A stretch of DNA of 64,000 nucleotides, taken from Cellulomonas cellasea. Its GTDB lineage: Bacteria > Actinomycetota > Actinomycetes > Actinomycetales > Cellulomonadaceae. A program made the position numbers and the translations under genes. Location of the stretch: assembly GCF_030372105.1 (NCBI RefSeq), contig NZ_JAUDBQ010000008.1, forward strand, positions 62,001 through 126,000, read 5' to 3'. The notes below the pieces were generated by a model. That model was not told where the DNA came from. It searched no databases and was given only the letters and a program-made list of their open reading frames with translations. This document shows, piece after piece, positions 53,683 to 62,713 of the stretch; positions within the stretch are counted from its first letter, which is position 1; the number at the start of each line of letters is the position of its first letter.

Positions 53683-55557
53683 TCAGTCCTCCCGGTCCCA
53701 CGCGGGCGTGATGCCCCGCGCGTACAGGATGTCGTCGTTGCTGACGCCCGACGGCACCATCGGCCACACCATCGAGTCCCGCGAGACGGTGAAGTCGACC
53801 ACCACGGGCTGGTCGTTGATCTCCATCGCGCGCTTGATCGTGGCGTCCACGTCCGCCTTGGTCTCGCACCGCAGCCCGACGCAGCCGTACGCGTCGGCCA
53901 GCTTGACGAAGTCGGGGATGCGGCGCGTGCCGTGGCCCGTGTGCAGGTCGGTGTTCGAGTAGCGCGACTCGTAGAACAGCGTCTGCCACTGGCGCACCAT
54001 GCCCAGCGAGGAGTTGTTGATCACCGCGACCTTGATCGGGATGTCGTTGATCGCGCAGGTGGCGAGCTCCTGGTTGGTCATCTGGAAGCAGCCGTCGCCG
54101 TCGATCGCCCACACGGTGCGATCGGGCTCCCCCACCTTCGCGCCCATCGCGGCGGGCACGGCGAAGCCCATGGTGCCCAGGCCGCCGGAGTTGAGCCAGG
54201 AGTTGGGCCGCTCGTAGCGGATGAACTGCGAGGCCCACATCTGGTGCTGGCCCACGCCCGCCACGAAGATCGAGTCCGGCCCGGAGATCTCCCCGATCCG
54301 GGAGATGACGTGCTGCGGGGCGAGGTGCCCGTCACTGGGCTCGTCGTAGCCGAGCGGGAACGTCTCGCGCAGCTTGTCGAGCTCGCTCCACCAGGCGCCC
54401 AGGTCCGGGCGCCCGTGCTGCGTGTGCTCGCGGGCGAGCTCGGGCAGCAGGTCGGCGATGACCTCGCGCAGGTCGCCGACGATCGGCACGTCCACGGCCC
54501 GGTTCTTGCCGATCTCGGCTGGGTCGATGTCCGCGTGCACGATCGTCGCGTTGGGCGCGAAGCTCGACAGCTTGCCGGTGACGCGGTCGTCGAACCGCGC
54601 GCCCAGGCTGACGATCAGGTCGGCCTTCTGCAGTGCGGCGACCGCGGCGACGGTGCCGTGCATGCCGGGCATGCCCAGGTGCTGCGGGTGCGAGTCGGGC
54701 AGCGCGCCGCGGGCCATCAGCGTGGTCACGGCCGCCGCGCCCGAGGCGTCGACGAGCTGGCGCAGCTCGGCCGAGGCGCCGGAGCGGATCGCGCCGCCGC
54801 CGATGTACAGCACCGGGCGCCGGGCGGTGGCGAGCAGTCGCGCGGCCTCGCGGATCTGCTTGGCGTGCGGCTTGACGACCGGGTGGTAGCCCGGCAGGTC
54901 GAGCTCCTGCGGCCAGGAGAACGTGGTGTCCGTGACCATCGCCGACTTCGCGATGTCGACGAGCACCGGGCCCGGGCGGCCGGTGGAGGCGATGTGGAAG
55001 GCCTCGGCGATGACGCGCGGGATCTGCGCGGGGTCGGTCACGAGGAAGTTGTGCTTGGTGATCGGCAGCGTGATGCCGACGATGTCGGCCTCCTGGAACG
55101 CGTCGGTGCCGATCAGGGACGCGCCGACCTGGCCGGTGATGGCCACCATCGGGATCGAGTCCATGTTCGCGTCGGCGATCGGCGTCACCAGGTTCGTGGC
55201 GCCCGGCCCCGAGGTGGCCATGCAGACCCCGACCCGGCCGGTGGCGTGCGCGTAGCCCGACGCCGCGTGCCCGGCGCCCTGCTCATGCCGCACCAGGATG
55301 TGGCGGAGCTTCTTCGAGTCCATCAGCGGGTCGTAGGTCGGCAGGATCGCGCCGCCCGGGATGCCGAAGACGACGTCGACGCCGGCCTCCTCGAGGGAGC
55401 GGACGATCGACTGGGCGCCCGTCACCTGCTCTCGCACAACCGAGGCCTGCGGAACCGGCTGCTGCGCGCTGGCGAGCCGCGGCTCGACCGTCGCGCGCAC
55501 CGATGCCGGTGTGGCGGGTGTCGTGCGCTGCGGTGCGGGGTGGGTGCCCTGGACCAT
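53683..55557 (-). CDS. ilvB: Acetolactate synthase large (catalytic) subunit
   Basis: IlvB uses thiamine diphosphate, Mg and FAD to join two pyruvates (or pyruvate and 2-oxobutyrate). The 624-residue protein has a 40-residue Pro/Thr/Ala-rich N-terminal extension, then [20 protein letters not shown], the catalytic glutamate in [13 protein letters not shown], the FAD-binding middle domain ([21 protein letters not shown]) and the ThDP motif [17 protein letters not shown] ending [22 protein letters not shown] precedes ATG 55555-55557. A leader peptide and terminator lie upstream, giving attenuation control of the whole operon. Confidence 0.97.
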   Translation of the reverse strand: MVQGTHPAPQRTTPATPASVRATVEPRLASAQQPVPQASVVREQVTGAQSIVRSLEEAGVDVVFGIPGGAILPTYDPLMDSKKLRHILVRHEQGAGHAASGYAHATGRVGVCMATSGPGATNLVTPIADANMDSIPMVAITGQVGASLIGTDAFQEADIVGITLPITKHNFLVTDPAQIPRVIAEAFHIASTGRPGPVLVDIAKSAMVTDTTFSWPQELDLPGYHPVVKPHAKQIREAARLLATARRPVLYIGGGAIRSGASAELRQLVDASGAAAVTTLMARGALPDSHPQHLGMPGMHGTVAAVAALQKADLIVSLGARFDDRVTGKLSSFAPNATIVHADIDPAEIGKNRAVDVPIVGDLREVIADLLPELAREHTQHGRPDLGAWWSELDKLRETFPLGYDEPSDGHLAPQHVISRIGEISGPDSIFVAGVGQHQMWASQFIRYERPNSWLNSGGLGTMGFAVPAAMGAKVGEPDRTVWAIDGDGCFQMTNQELATCAINDIPIKVAVINNSSLGMVRQWQTLFYESRYSNTDLHTGHGTRRIPDFVKLADAYGCVGLRCETKADVDATIKRAMEINDQPVVVDFTVSRDSMVWPMVPSGVSNDDILYARGITPAWDRED

Positions 55558-55640
55558 CGTGTCTCCCTGGCGTCGGTGCTGAAGCTGGTGCTCTGAGTCG
55601 ATCGCTGCTGCTCGCACGGTGGAACGTGCGTCTGGCATAG

Positions 55641-55664
55641 AAAAACCCCTCGGGCCCGGAGGGG
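55641..55664 (-). terminator. ilvB attenuator terminator
   Basis: On the minus strand CCCCTC pairs with GAGGGG (55664-55646) and is followed by five uridines (55645-55641). A second CCCCTCG copy upstream (55678-55672) can pair with the same CGAGGGG, so alternative hairpins compete. Between leader and terminator, GCGCGC near the leader end can pair with GCGCGC at about 55680-55685, enclosing GCTGA/TCAGC and GGCC/GGTC, a long pre-terminator hairpin. Confidence 0.75.
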
Positions 55665-55712
55665 GCTGGACGAGGGGTGCGCGCGCTGACGAGACCTGTG
55701 ACGAAGGTGGCC

Positions 55713-55757
55713 TCAGCCGGCGCGCCCAGGAAGTACTACAACAATGATCGTCTGCAC
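55713..55757 (-). CDS. Leader peptide of the ilvB operon ([14 protein letters not shown])
   Basis: A 14-codon ORF, GTG 55755-55757 to TGA 55713-55715, containing Ile-Ile-Val-Val-Val-Leu in a row, i.e. all three amino acids made by the pathway. Low charging of any of these tRNAs would stall the ribosome and favour read-through of the downstream terminator. ilvB attenuation of this kind is known in other Actinobacteria. The start codon lies 7 nt after the -10 box, so the leader is translated from a leaderless 5' end. Confidence 0.9.
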   Translation of the reverse strand: MQTIIVVVLPGRAG

Positions 55758-55764
55758 GGAATGG

Positions 55765-55794
55765 ACTGTACGCCGGTCCCCCGGCGAATGTCAC
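55765..55794 (-). promoter_or_regulatory. ilvB operon promoter
   Basis: On the minus strand GTGACA (55794-55789), an 18-nt spacer and TACAGT (55770-55765), with the GTG of the leader peptide 7 nt further. GTGACA differs from TTGACA at one position. Transcription should start at or next to the leader GTG. Confidence 0.75.
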
Positions 55795-55880
55795 GCCCCC
55801 CACCGGTCGTCTCACATCGTGGTGCACGTGTCCAGTTCTCGGACGCGGTCCTAGCCTCACCTGCGCGGACAGCCGCCTGC

Positions 55881-55948
55881 GCGGCCCTCAGATCGGCGCG
55901 GCCCTCAGATCGGCGCCGCCCCTAGATCGGCGCCGCCCTCAAATCAGC
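55881..55948. repeat. Four tandem 17-bp repeats overlapping the ilvD stop codon
   Basis: Units at 55881-55897, 55898-55914, 55915-55931 and 55932-55948, each of the form GCGGCCCTCAGATCGGC with the first two identical. The fourth contains the last Leu-Ile codons and TGA stop of ilvD; the others are decayed or expanded copies of that end, lying downstream of the gene. Confidence 0.9.
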
Positions 55949-57669
55949 ACCGCCCCCACCGACGCGGACTGCACCAGCCGCACGTACTTGCCGAGCACCC
56001 CCCGCGTGTACCGCGGCGGCAACGGCGCCCAGCCGGCTGCGCGCGCCTCGAGCTCCTCCGGCGCCACCAGCAGGTCCAGCCGCGCGTTCGCGACGTCGAG
56101 GCGGATGCGATCGCCGTCGCGCACGAACGCGATCGGCCCCGCGTCCACCGCCTCCGGCGCCACATGCCCGACGCACAGCCCCGTGGTCCCGCCGGAGAAC
56201 CGCCCGTCGGTCAACAGCAGCACGTCCTTGCCCAGCCCCGCGCCCTTGATCGCGCCGGTGATGGCCAGCATCTCCCGCATGCCCGGGCCGCCCTTGGGCC
56301 CCTCGTAGCGGATCACCACGACGTCGCCCGCGACGATCGTGCCGTCCTCCAACGCGTCCATCGCCGCGCGCTCCCGGTCGAAGACCCGGGCCGTGCCCTC
56401 GAACACGTCGGAGTCGAACCCCGCCGACTTCACCACGGCGCCCTCTGGCGCGAGTGAGCCCCGCAGGATCGTGATGCCGCCGGAGCGATGGATCGGGTCG
56501 CCCATCGCCCGCAGGATCTTGCCGTCCGGGTCGGGAGGCGCGATGTCCGCGAGGTTCTCCGCGACGGTCCGGCCCGTGACGGTGAGGCAGTCGCCGTCCA
56601 GCAGCCCCGCGTCGAGCAGCGCCTTCATCACCACCGGCACGCCGCCCACCCGGTCGACGTCGCTCATCACGTACCTGCCGAACGGCTTCAGGTCGCCCAG
56701 ATGCGGCACCCGCGCCGCCACCCGCGCGAAGTCGTCGAGGGTGAGGTCGACCTCGGCCTCATGCGCGATGGCCAGCAGGTGCAGCACCGCGTTCGTCGAG
56801 CCGCCGAAGGCCATGACCACGGCGATCGCGTTCTCGAAGGCCGGCTTCGTCATGATCTGCCGGGCGGTGATGCCGCGGCGCAGCAGCTCCACGACGGCCT
56901 CACCGGACTGCCGGGCGAACACGTCCCTGCGCCGGTCCACCGCGGGCGGCGCCGCCGAGCCGGGCAGCGACATGCCCATCGCCTCGGCCACCGACGCCAT
57001 CGTGTTCGCGGTGTACATCCCGCCGCAGGCGCCCTCGCCGGGGCAGATCGCGCGCTCGATGCGGCCCACGTCCTCCCGGCTCATCAGGCCCCGCGCGCAT
57101 GCGCCCACGGCCTCGAAGGCGTCGATGATCGTGACGTCCTTCTCGGTGCCGTCCTCCAAGGTGACGAAGCCCGGCAGCGTGGATCCCGCGTACAGGAACA
57201 CGTTGGCGAGGTCGAGGCGCGCGGCGGCCATCAGCATGCCCGGCAGCGACTTGTCGCAGCCGGCCAGCAGCACCGAGCCGTCGAGCCGCTCGGCCTGCAT
57301 CACCACCTCCACCGAGTCCGCGATGACGTCGCGGCTGACCAGCGAGAAGTGCATGCCCTCATGGCCCATCGAGATGCCGTCCGACACCGAGATGGTGCCG
57401 AACTCCAGCGGGAACCCGCCCGCCTCGTGCACGCCCTCCTTGACGGCCTTGGCCAGCCGGTCGAGGGACAGGTTGCACGGCGTGATCTCGTTCCACGAGC
57501 TGCCGACGCCGATCTGCGGCTTCGCGAAGTCGTCGTCGCCGAGGCCGACGGCCCGCAGCATGCCGCGGGCGGCCGTGGCCTCCAACCCGTCGGTGACCTG
57601 GCGCGACCGTGGCTTGATGTCGACGCCGCTCACCGGGGCGCCGGATGGGAACTCGGGGGCAGTGGGCAT
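55939..57669 (-). CDS. ilvD: Dihydroxy-acid dehydratase
   Basis: IlvD dehydrates dihydroxy-acids to the 2-oxo acids that precede Val and Ile. The 576-residue Fe-S enzyme carries [38 protein letters not shown] and [17 protein letters not shown] with the three cluster-type cysteines, and [17 protein letters not shown] near the end. ATG 57667-57669 has CACACT 6 nt upstream (57676-57681), a weaker leaderless-type element. It is a separate unit from ilvBNC here, with 381 nt of attenuator and repeat sequence between. Confidence 0.97.
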   Translation of the reverse strand: MPTAPEFPSGAPVSGVDIKPRSRQVTDGLEATAARGMLRAVGLGDDDFAKPQIGVGSSWNEITPCNLSLDRLAKAVKEGVHEAGGFPLEFGTISVSDGISMGHEGMHFSLVSRDVIADSVEVVMQAERLDGSVLLAGCDKSLPGMLMAAARLDLANVFLYAGSTLPGFVTLEDGTEKDVTIIDAFEAVGACARGLMSREDVGRIERAICPGEGACGGMYTANTMASVAEAMGMSLPGSAAPPAVDRRRDVFARQSGEAVVELLRRGITARQIMTKPAFENAIAVVMAFGGSTNAVLHLLAIAHEAEVDLTLDDFARVAARVPHLGDLKPFGRYVMSDVDRVGGVPVVMKALLDAGLLDGDCLTVTGRTVAENLADIAPPDPDGKILRAMGDPIHRSGGITILRGSLAPEGAVVKSAGFDSDVFEGTARVFDRERAAMDALEDGTIVAGDVVVIRYEGPKGGPGMREMLAITGAIKGAGLGKDVLLLTDGRFSGGTTGLCVGHVAPEAVDAGPIAFVRDGDRIRLDVANARLDLLVAPEELEARAAGWAPLPPRYTRGVLGKYVRLVQSASVGAVLI

Positions 57670-57687
57670 CCTCGGAGTGTGGCGCCG

Positions 57688-58344
57688 TCAGTCCCTGGCC
57701 TGCCAGGTGCTCACGCACACCTCGTTGCCCTCCGCGTCGGCCAGCACCCAGAACGACGGCGCGCGTTGGTCGCTCACCACATGGCCGCCGGCGTCGATCG
57801 CGTCCGCCACCCGTTGCTCCGCCACATCGTGCGGCACGGTGACGTCCAGGTGGATGCGGTTGCGCTGTGGGCGCGGCGCGTCCATCTGCTGGAACCAGAT
57901 CGACGGGCCGATGCCCGCCGGGTCCTCGAGCGCCGGTGTCGAGCCCGGGTCGTCGCGGTAGGCGAAGACCGCCCGCCAGAACGGCAGGACCGCGGGGATG
58001 TCGAGCGCGTCGACGGCGATCTCCGTGATCCCCAGCACCGGGACTTCTGACTCGATCCCCAGCTCGTCGGCGATGTGGCTGATCACGGCCGCGAGCGCGA
58101 CGTCGCGCTCGCTCACGCCATGCACGTCGTGGCTCGTGAGCGCCACGCGCAGACGGCCGTAGGTCAGGTGCAGGTCGGGGTGGTGCTGCACGGCCTCGGC
58201 AGCGATGGTGATGCGCTGGGCGAGCAGGAAGCCGCGCGAGAACGTCTCGGTGCGGAACGAGGCGTGGATCGTGTGCAGGAGCACGCGCCAGTGGCGCGCG
58301 TCGGTGCGGGCTGTCACATCGGCGTGGCTCAGCAGATCGCTCAT
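57688..58344 (-). CDS. PCD-like domain fused to a VOC (glyoxalase-like) domain
   Basis: A 218-residue two-domain protein. Residues 1-100 resemble pterin-4a-carbinolamine dehydratase: AEAVQHHPDLHLTYGRLRVALTSHDVHGVSERDVALA, with the HHPD and HDVHG histidines of that active site. Residues 105-218 are a vicinal-oxygen-chelate domain (ITEIAVDALDIPAVLPFWRAVFAY, RNRIHLDVTVPHD, FWVLADAEGNEVCV). The combination recurs in Actinobacteria without, as far as I know, a proven function. ATG 58342-58344 is preferred because CACGCT lies 6 nt upstream; a GTG two codons earlier is possible. Confidence 0.75.
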   Translation of the reverse strand: MSDLLSHADVTARTDARHWRVLLHTIHASFRTETFSRGFLLAQRITIAAEAVQHHPDLHLTYGRLRVALTSHDVHGVSERDVALAAVISHIADELGIESEVPVLGITEIAVDALDIPAVLPFWRAVFAYRDDPGSTPALEDPAGIGPSIWFQQMDAPRPQRNRIHLDVTVPHDVAEQRVADAIDAGGHVVSDQRAPSFWVLADAEGNEVCVSTWQARD

Positions 58345-58356
58345 GGGCACAGCGTG

Positions 58357-58394
58357 GCGCCGGGCGCCGACATGTGCCTGTCGACGCCCGGCGC
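58357..58394 (-). terminator. Terminator of the sugar ABC/GH3 operon
   Basis: GCGCCGGGCG (58357-58366) with CGCCCGGCGC (58385-58394), extended inside by CGACA (58368-58372) with TGTCG (58379-58383) after one mismatch, 6-nt loop. It lies 22 nt after the GH3 stop. Confidence 0.75.
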
Positions 58395-58416
58395 GCTACT
58401 GACCCCTCGGGCTACC

Positions 58417-60699
58417 TCAACGCACCGAGACGGACGTCCAGCGCTCGCTGTTCACGTCCACCCGGTGCACGGGCCCGGTGAGCGTCGTCCGCGCCTCGGT
58501 CTCGCGCTCGGCGCACGAGGGCCCGACCCACAGCTCCAGCTCGCCTGGCTCCACGACCCGGTCCAGGTCGCGGTTGGCGAACGCCAACCGTGCCGGCGGC
58601 ACCGAGAACGAGACCACGACAGACTCGCCCGGCTCCAGCCGCACACGCTGGTACCCGACGAGCTGCGCCACCGGGCGGGTCACCGAGCCGATGACGTCGC
58701 GGGCGTAGAGCTGCACGACGTCCTCCCCGGCCCGATCGCCCGTGTTGGCGACCCGCACGCTCGCCTCGATCGGCGAGCCCGTGGGCGACTGCGCCGGAGC
58801 CTGGAGCTCCGACCGGGCGAACGTCGTGTACGAGAGCCCGTGGCCGAACGGCAGCGCAGGCGTGGTGCGCAGGTTCGTCACGTCGCCGTTGCCGCCCAAC
58901 TGCGGGTGCAGGTACGTGTACGGCTGCGCGCCCGCCGAGCGCGGCATGCTCACCGGCAGTCGCCCGGACGGGTTCACCCGTCCGGACAGCACCCCGGCGA
59001 TGGCCGGCGCGCCCTCCTCCCCCGGGAAGAACGCCTGCACCACTGCCGAGCAGCGGTCGAGCGCCCAGTCGATCGCGTACGGGCGACCGGTGAGCAGCAC
59101 GAGCACCACGGGCGTCCCGGTGGCGAGGACGGCCTCGACGAGCTCGCGCTGGACACCAGGCAGCTCCAAGTCGTCGCGGTCGCACCCCTCACCGACGGTG
59201 CCACGGCCGAACAGCGCGGCGTGGTCGCCGACGACGACCACGGCGACCTCGGCGGTGGCCGCCGCCGAGGTCGCCGCAGCGAAGCCCGAACGGTCGTCAT
59301 CATCGACAGCGCAGCCGCGCGCGCCGATGATCTCCGCCCCGGGCAGCTCAGTGGCGATCGCGTCGGCCACCGTCTGGATCTCGATCCCCACCTCGGCGCC
59401 CGGATGGTGCGCGAGCACGTGGTTGAGGAACGAGTAGCAGCCGAACAGCGCCTCGACGCGGTCGGCGTTCGGCCCGATGACCGCGACGCGCGCCGGCGAG
59501 GCCAGCGGCAGCGTCCCGTCGTTCGCGAGCAGCACGAGGGACTCCTCGGCCAAGCGCGCGGCGATCTTGCGGTGCTCGGGGCTGTCGAGGTCGACAGCCG
59601 TGGGCGGCTCGTCGTCGAAGGTCGCGTCGAGGAGCCCGAGCTCCTCCTTCTGCTCGAGCGCCCGCAGCACCGCGCGGTCCACGAGCGCCTCGTCGACGCG
59701 CCCTGCACGCACCGCCTCGGCGAGCGGCGCGAGGTACGCGTCGCCCGTCGGCAGCTCGATGTCGACCCCGGCGGCGAGGGCCAGGCCCGCCGCCTCGCCG
59801 AGGTCGGCGGCCACGGAGTGCAGCAGGTGCAGGAAGGCCACACCGAAGTAGTCCGCCACCACGGCGCCGTCGAAGCCCCAGCGGTCGCGCAGCACGCCGG
59901 TGAGCAGCGCCGGGTCGGCGGCCACGGGCACGCCGTCGATCTCGGCGTAGGAGTGCATCACCGAGCGGGCGCCGCCGTCGAGGAGGGCCATCTCGAACGG
60001 CACGAGCAGGACGTCCTCGACCTCGCGCGGCCCGGCGTGCACCGGGGCGAAGTTCCGCCCCGACTGCGACCCCGAGTAGCCCACGAAGTGCTTGAGGGTG
60101 GCGTGCACGCCCATGGACTGCAGGCCGCGCACGTAGGAGGTCCCGAGCGTCCCGACGACATACGGGTCCTCGGAGATGCACTCGTCGACCCGACCCCAAC
60201 GGGGGTCGCGGATCACGTCGAGCACCGGCGCGAGGCCCTGGTGGACGCCCAGCACGCGCATCGAGTCGCCGATCACGGCGCCCATCTCGGCCACCAGGTC
60301 GGGGTCGAACGCGGCGCCCCACGCCAGCGGCGTCGGGAACGTCGCGGCGCGCCAGGCCGACAGGCCGGTCAGGCACTCCTCATGCACGATCGCGGGGATG
60401 CCCAGCCGGGTGTCGCGGACCAGCGAGCGCTGCTTCTCCCACAGCCACTGCGCCCGCTCGACCGGCTCCACCGGACGGGTGCCGTACACCCGGGTCAGGT
60501 GCCCGAGCCCGTGCCGCATCGCCTCGGCCAGGCCGACGTCGTGGGTGAACTCGCCCTGCAACGGCGCCACTGCCTCGCCGTCGGCCTTCTCCCAGAACCC
60601 CACGATCTGCGCGAGCTTCTCCTCGAGGGTCATCCGCGCGAGCAGCGCGCGCGGACGTGTGAGCACCCCAGAATCAGCCAGCGGCTGCAGAACAGTCAC
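58417..60699 (-). CDS. Glycoside hydrolase family 3 beta-glycosidase
   Basis: A 760-residue GH3 enzyme without signal peptide, so probably intracellular. The N-terminal TIM-barrel carries the nucleophile aspartate in GAVVADYFGVAFLH; KHFVGYSGSQSGRNFAP is the substrate-binding KHF segment. A second alpha/beta domain (VAVIGPNADRVEALFGC) and a C-terminal fibronectin-type III domain (VRVANTGDRAGEDVVQLYARD) follow. It would hydrolyse the oligosaccharide imported by the adjacent ABC transporter (beta-glucoside or xyloside; not separable by eye). GTG 60697-60699 has AAGGGGA upstream; ATG 60778-60780, overlapping the permease stop, would add 27 residues. Confidence 0.9.
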   Translation of the reverse strand: MTVLQPLADSGVLTRPRALLARMTLEEKLAQIVGFWEKADGEAVAPLQGEFTHDVGLAEAMRHGLGHLTRVYGTRPVEPVERAQWLWEKQRSLVRDTRLGIPAIVHEECLTGLSAWRAATFPTPLAWGAAFDPDLVAEMGAVIGDSMRVLGVHQGLAPVLDVIRDPRWGRVDECISEDPYVVGTLGTSYVRGLQSMGVHATLKHFVGYSGSQSGRNFAPVHAGPREVEDVLLVPFEMALLDGGARSVMHSYAEIDGVPVAADPALLTGVLRDRWGFDGAVVADYFGVAFLHLLHSVAADLGEAAGLALAAGVDIELPTGDAYLAPLAEAVRAGRVDEALVDRAVLRALEQKEELGLLDATFDDEPPTAVDLDSPEHRKIAARLAEESLVLLANDGTLPLASPARVAVIGPNADRVEALFGCYSFLNHVLAHHPGAEVGIEIQTVADAIATELPGAEIIGARGCAVDDDDRSGFAAATSAAATAEVAVVVVGDHAALFGRGTVGEGCDRDDLELPGVQRELVEAVLATGTPVVLVLLTGRPYAIDWALDRCSAVVQAFFPGEEGAPAIAGVLSGRVNPSGRLPVSMPRSAGAQPYTYLHPQLGGNGDVTNLRTTPALPFGHGLSYTTFARSELQAPAQSPTGSPIEASVRVANTGDRAGEDVVQLYARDVIGSVTRPVAQLVGYQRVRLEPGESVVVSFSVPPARLAFANRDLDRVVEPGELELWVGPSCAERETEARTTLTGPVHRVDVNSERWTSVSVR

Positions 60700-60776
60700 C
60701 GAACCATCCCCTTCATTGGAACTGACGAGCCGGAGCGGGCGCGGTGGGGCGCCCGCCCCGTCCAGCGGCGCGGGGG

Positions 60777-61670
60777 TCATCCCTTCACCGCTCCCTGCAG
60801 GCCGTTGACGATCCGCTTCTGCATGGCGAGGAAGAACACGAGCGCGGGGATCATCGCGAGCGAGGTGAACGCGAACACCCCCGCCGTGTCGGAGGAGTAC
60901 TCGGAGGAGTAGTCCGCGACGCCCAGCGGCAGCGTCTTCATGTCCCCCTGCAGCAGCAGGAGCGGCAACAGGTACGCGTTCCACGACGCGACGAACGCGA
61001 GCACGCCCACCGTCACCATGCCCGGGCCGGACAGCGGCACCAGGATCCGCCAGAAGAACCCGATGCGGGAGGCGCCGTCGATCAGCGCGGCCTCCTCGAG
61101 CTCGTCAGGCAGGGCCTGCAGGAACGGCCGGAGGATGATCACCGTCGTCGGCAGCGCGAAGGCCGCCTGTGGCAGGGCCACCCCCCACCACGTGTTGCCG
61201 AGGCCGAGGTCCTTGGTGATGAGGATGAACAGCGGCACGATCGCGACGGTCGCGGGGAACAGCAGCCCGGCCACGAAGACCAGGAAGAGCTGCTCACGCC
61301 CGCGGAACTTGTACCGCGCCAGCGGGTACGCCGCCATGATCCCGAAGACGACGACGATCGCCGTGGTCACGAGCGCGATGATCGTGGAGTTCAGCGTGTA
61401 CTGCCAGAAGTCCGGGTTGGTGAGGACGCCCGTGTAGTTCGACAGGATCCACGGGGACGGCAGGCCGGCGGGGTTCTCCGCGAGCTGGGAGTTGGAGCGG
61501 AAGCCGCCGAGCACGCCGTAGAGCACGGGCCCGAGGGTGAGTGCCACCACCACCAGGGCCAGCCCGTAGACGAGCGGGTTGCCGCCCCCGGGGCGCTTCA
61601 AACGCCGACGAGGAGGCTCCGGCTGCGAGTGGGGCGTCTTCGGCGCCGAGGTCAGGGTGCCGGCGCTCAT
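60777..61670 (-). CDS. Carbohydrate ABC transporter permease (MalG/CebG type)
   Basis: A 297-residue permease with six membrane segments. The cytoplasmic EAA loop reads EEAALIDGASRIGFFWRILV near residue 200, where the ATPase docks. The C-terminus (QKRIVNGLQGAVKG) is typical of CUT1 MalG-like subunits. ATG 61668-61670 overlaps the stop of the partner permease (ATGA). No ATPase gene is in the operon, so a shared MsiK-type ATPase encoded elsewhere is likely, as is usual in Actinobacteria. Confidence 0.92.
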   Translation of the reverse strand: MSAGTLTSAPKTPHSQPEPPRRRLKRPGGGNPLVYGLALVVVALTLGPVLYGVLGGFRSNSQLAENPAGLPSPWILSNYTGVLTNPDFWQYTLNSTIIALVTTAIVVVFGIMAAYPLARYKFRGREQLFLVFVAGLLFPATVAIVPLFILITKDLGLGNTWWGVALPQAAFALPTTVIILRPFLQALPDELEEAALIDGASRIGFFWRILVPLSGPGMVTVGVLAFVASWNAYLLPLLLLQGDMKTLPLGVADYSSEYSSDTAGVFAFTSLAMIPALVFFLAMQKRIVNGLQGAVKG

Positions 61671-62713
61671 CGCTTTGCCTTCTTCCGGGGTGCCGGGTCG
61701 TGAGTGTCACGGCGCATCACGAAGCGCTGGTAGACCAGCGCCAGGACCAGTGCGATCACGAAGAGGATCACGGAGGCCGCTGAGGCGATGCCGAAGTTCT
61801 GCCGCTTGGTGCCCTCGTTGATGAGGAAGGTCGCCATCGTGGTGGTCGCGTTCGCTGGCCCGCCCTTGGTGAGGATCCACACCATGTCGAAGAGCTGCAG
61901 TGAGCCGATCATCGACAGGAAGCCCCAGGTGCGCATGGTCGGGCCGAGCAGCGGGATCGTGATCTTCCGCTGGATCTGCCACCAACTGGCGCCGTCGAGC
62001 TGCGAGGCCTCGTAGAGCTCCTCCGGGACGCCCTGCAGGCCGGCCAGGAAGAGGATCACGGCCAGGCCGAGGTACTTCCAGGTGAGCACGACGATCACGG
62101 CGATCATCGCCTTGTCGGGGGTGCCGAGCCAGCCCTGCGGCGGGCCCTGGAGCCCGATCGCGCCGAGGATCGTGTCGATCACGCCGTACTTGGGCTGCAG
62201 CAGTTGGAACCACACCACACCCGCGATGACCTCGGCCAACACATAGGGCACGAAGATGATGGTCCGCAGAACGCCCTGGCCCCACATCTTGCGATTGAGC
62301 AGCAGCGCGATAGCCAGGCCGAGCGGAAGCTGAATGAGGATCGAGAGGACCACGATCGTGAGGTTGTGCTGCAACGCGCCCGTGAAGACGTCGTTCTGGA
62401 GGACGCTCACGTAGTTCTTCAGCCCGACGAAATCGACCAGCGGGCCGAATCCCTTCCAGCGGTACAGCGAGAACTGGACCGCCTTGACAATGGGCCACAC
62501 CACAAAGAAAAGAAAGAGAAGGAGCGCGGGCGCCACGAAGAAGAAGATCTCCGCGCGCTTGCGCCAGGCGGGGCCCGGCCCACGGCGTCCGCCCGGGGCC
62601 CGGGCCGCCGGCCGCGCCGAAGCGCGACCGGCGACCGGGGCCTGGGAGGTGGACGTCGCAGCCGAGACGGAGGCGCCCATGGGGGCGGTCGTTTCGTCTG
62701 CCACGTCGGTCAC
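61667..62713 (-). CDS. Carbohydrate ABC transporter permease (MalF/CebF type)
   Basis: A 348-residue permease. Residues 1-50 are a Pro/Ala/Arg-rich cytoplasmic tail, followed by six membrane segments starting IFFFVAPALLLFLFFVVWP. The EAA loop is YEASQLDGASWWQIQRKITI. It pairs with the MalG-type permease downstream and the binding protein upstream; all three genes overlap by four bases (ATGA), a tightly coupled CUT1 uptake operon. Confidence 0.92.
   Translation of the reverse strand: MTDVADETTAPMGASVSAATSTSQAPVAGRASARPAARAPGGRRGPGPAWRKRAEIFFFVAPALLLFLFFVVWPIVKAVQFSLYRWKGFGPLVDFVGLKNYVSVLQNDVFTGALQHNLTIVVLSILIQLPLGLAIALLLNRKMWGQGVLRTIIFVPYVLAEVIAGVVWFQLLQPKYGVIDTILGAIGLQGPPQGWLGTPDKAMIAVIVVLTWKYLGLAVILFLAGLQGVPEELYEASQLDGASWWQIQRKITIPLLGPTMRTWGFLSMIGSLQLFDMVWILTKGGPANATTTMATFLINEGTKRQNFGIASAASVILFVIALVLALVYQRFVMRRDTHDPAPRKKAKR

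Noticed and set aside
55558-55760. T-box riboswitch upstream of ilvB
   Set aside because: No specifier loop or T-box consensus was found; the Ile/Val/Leu leader peptide and terminator explain the region as classic attenuation.
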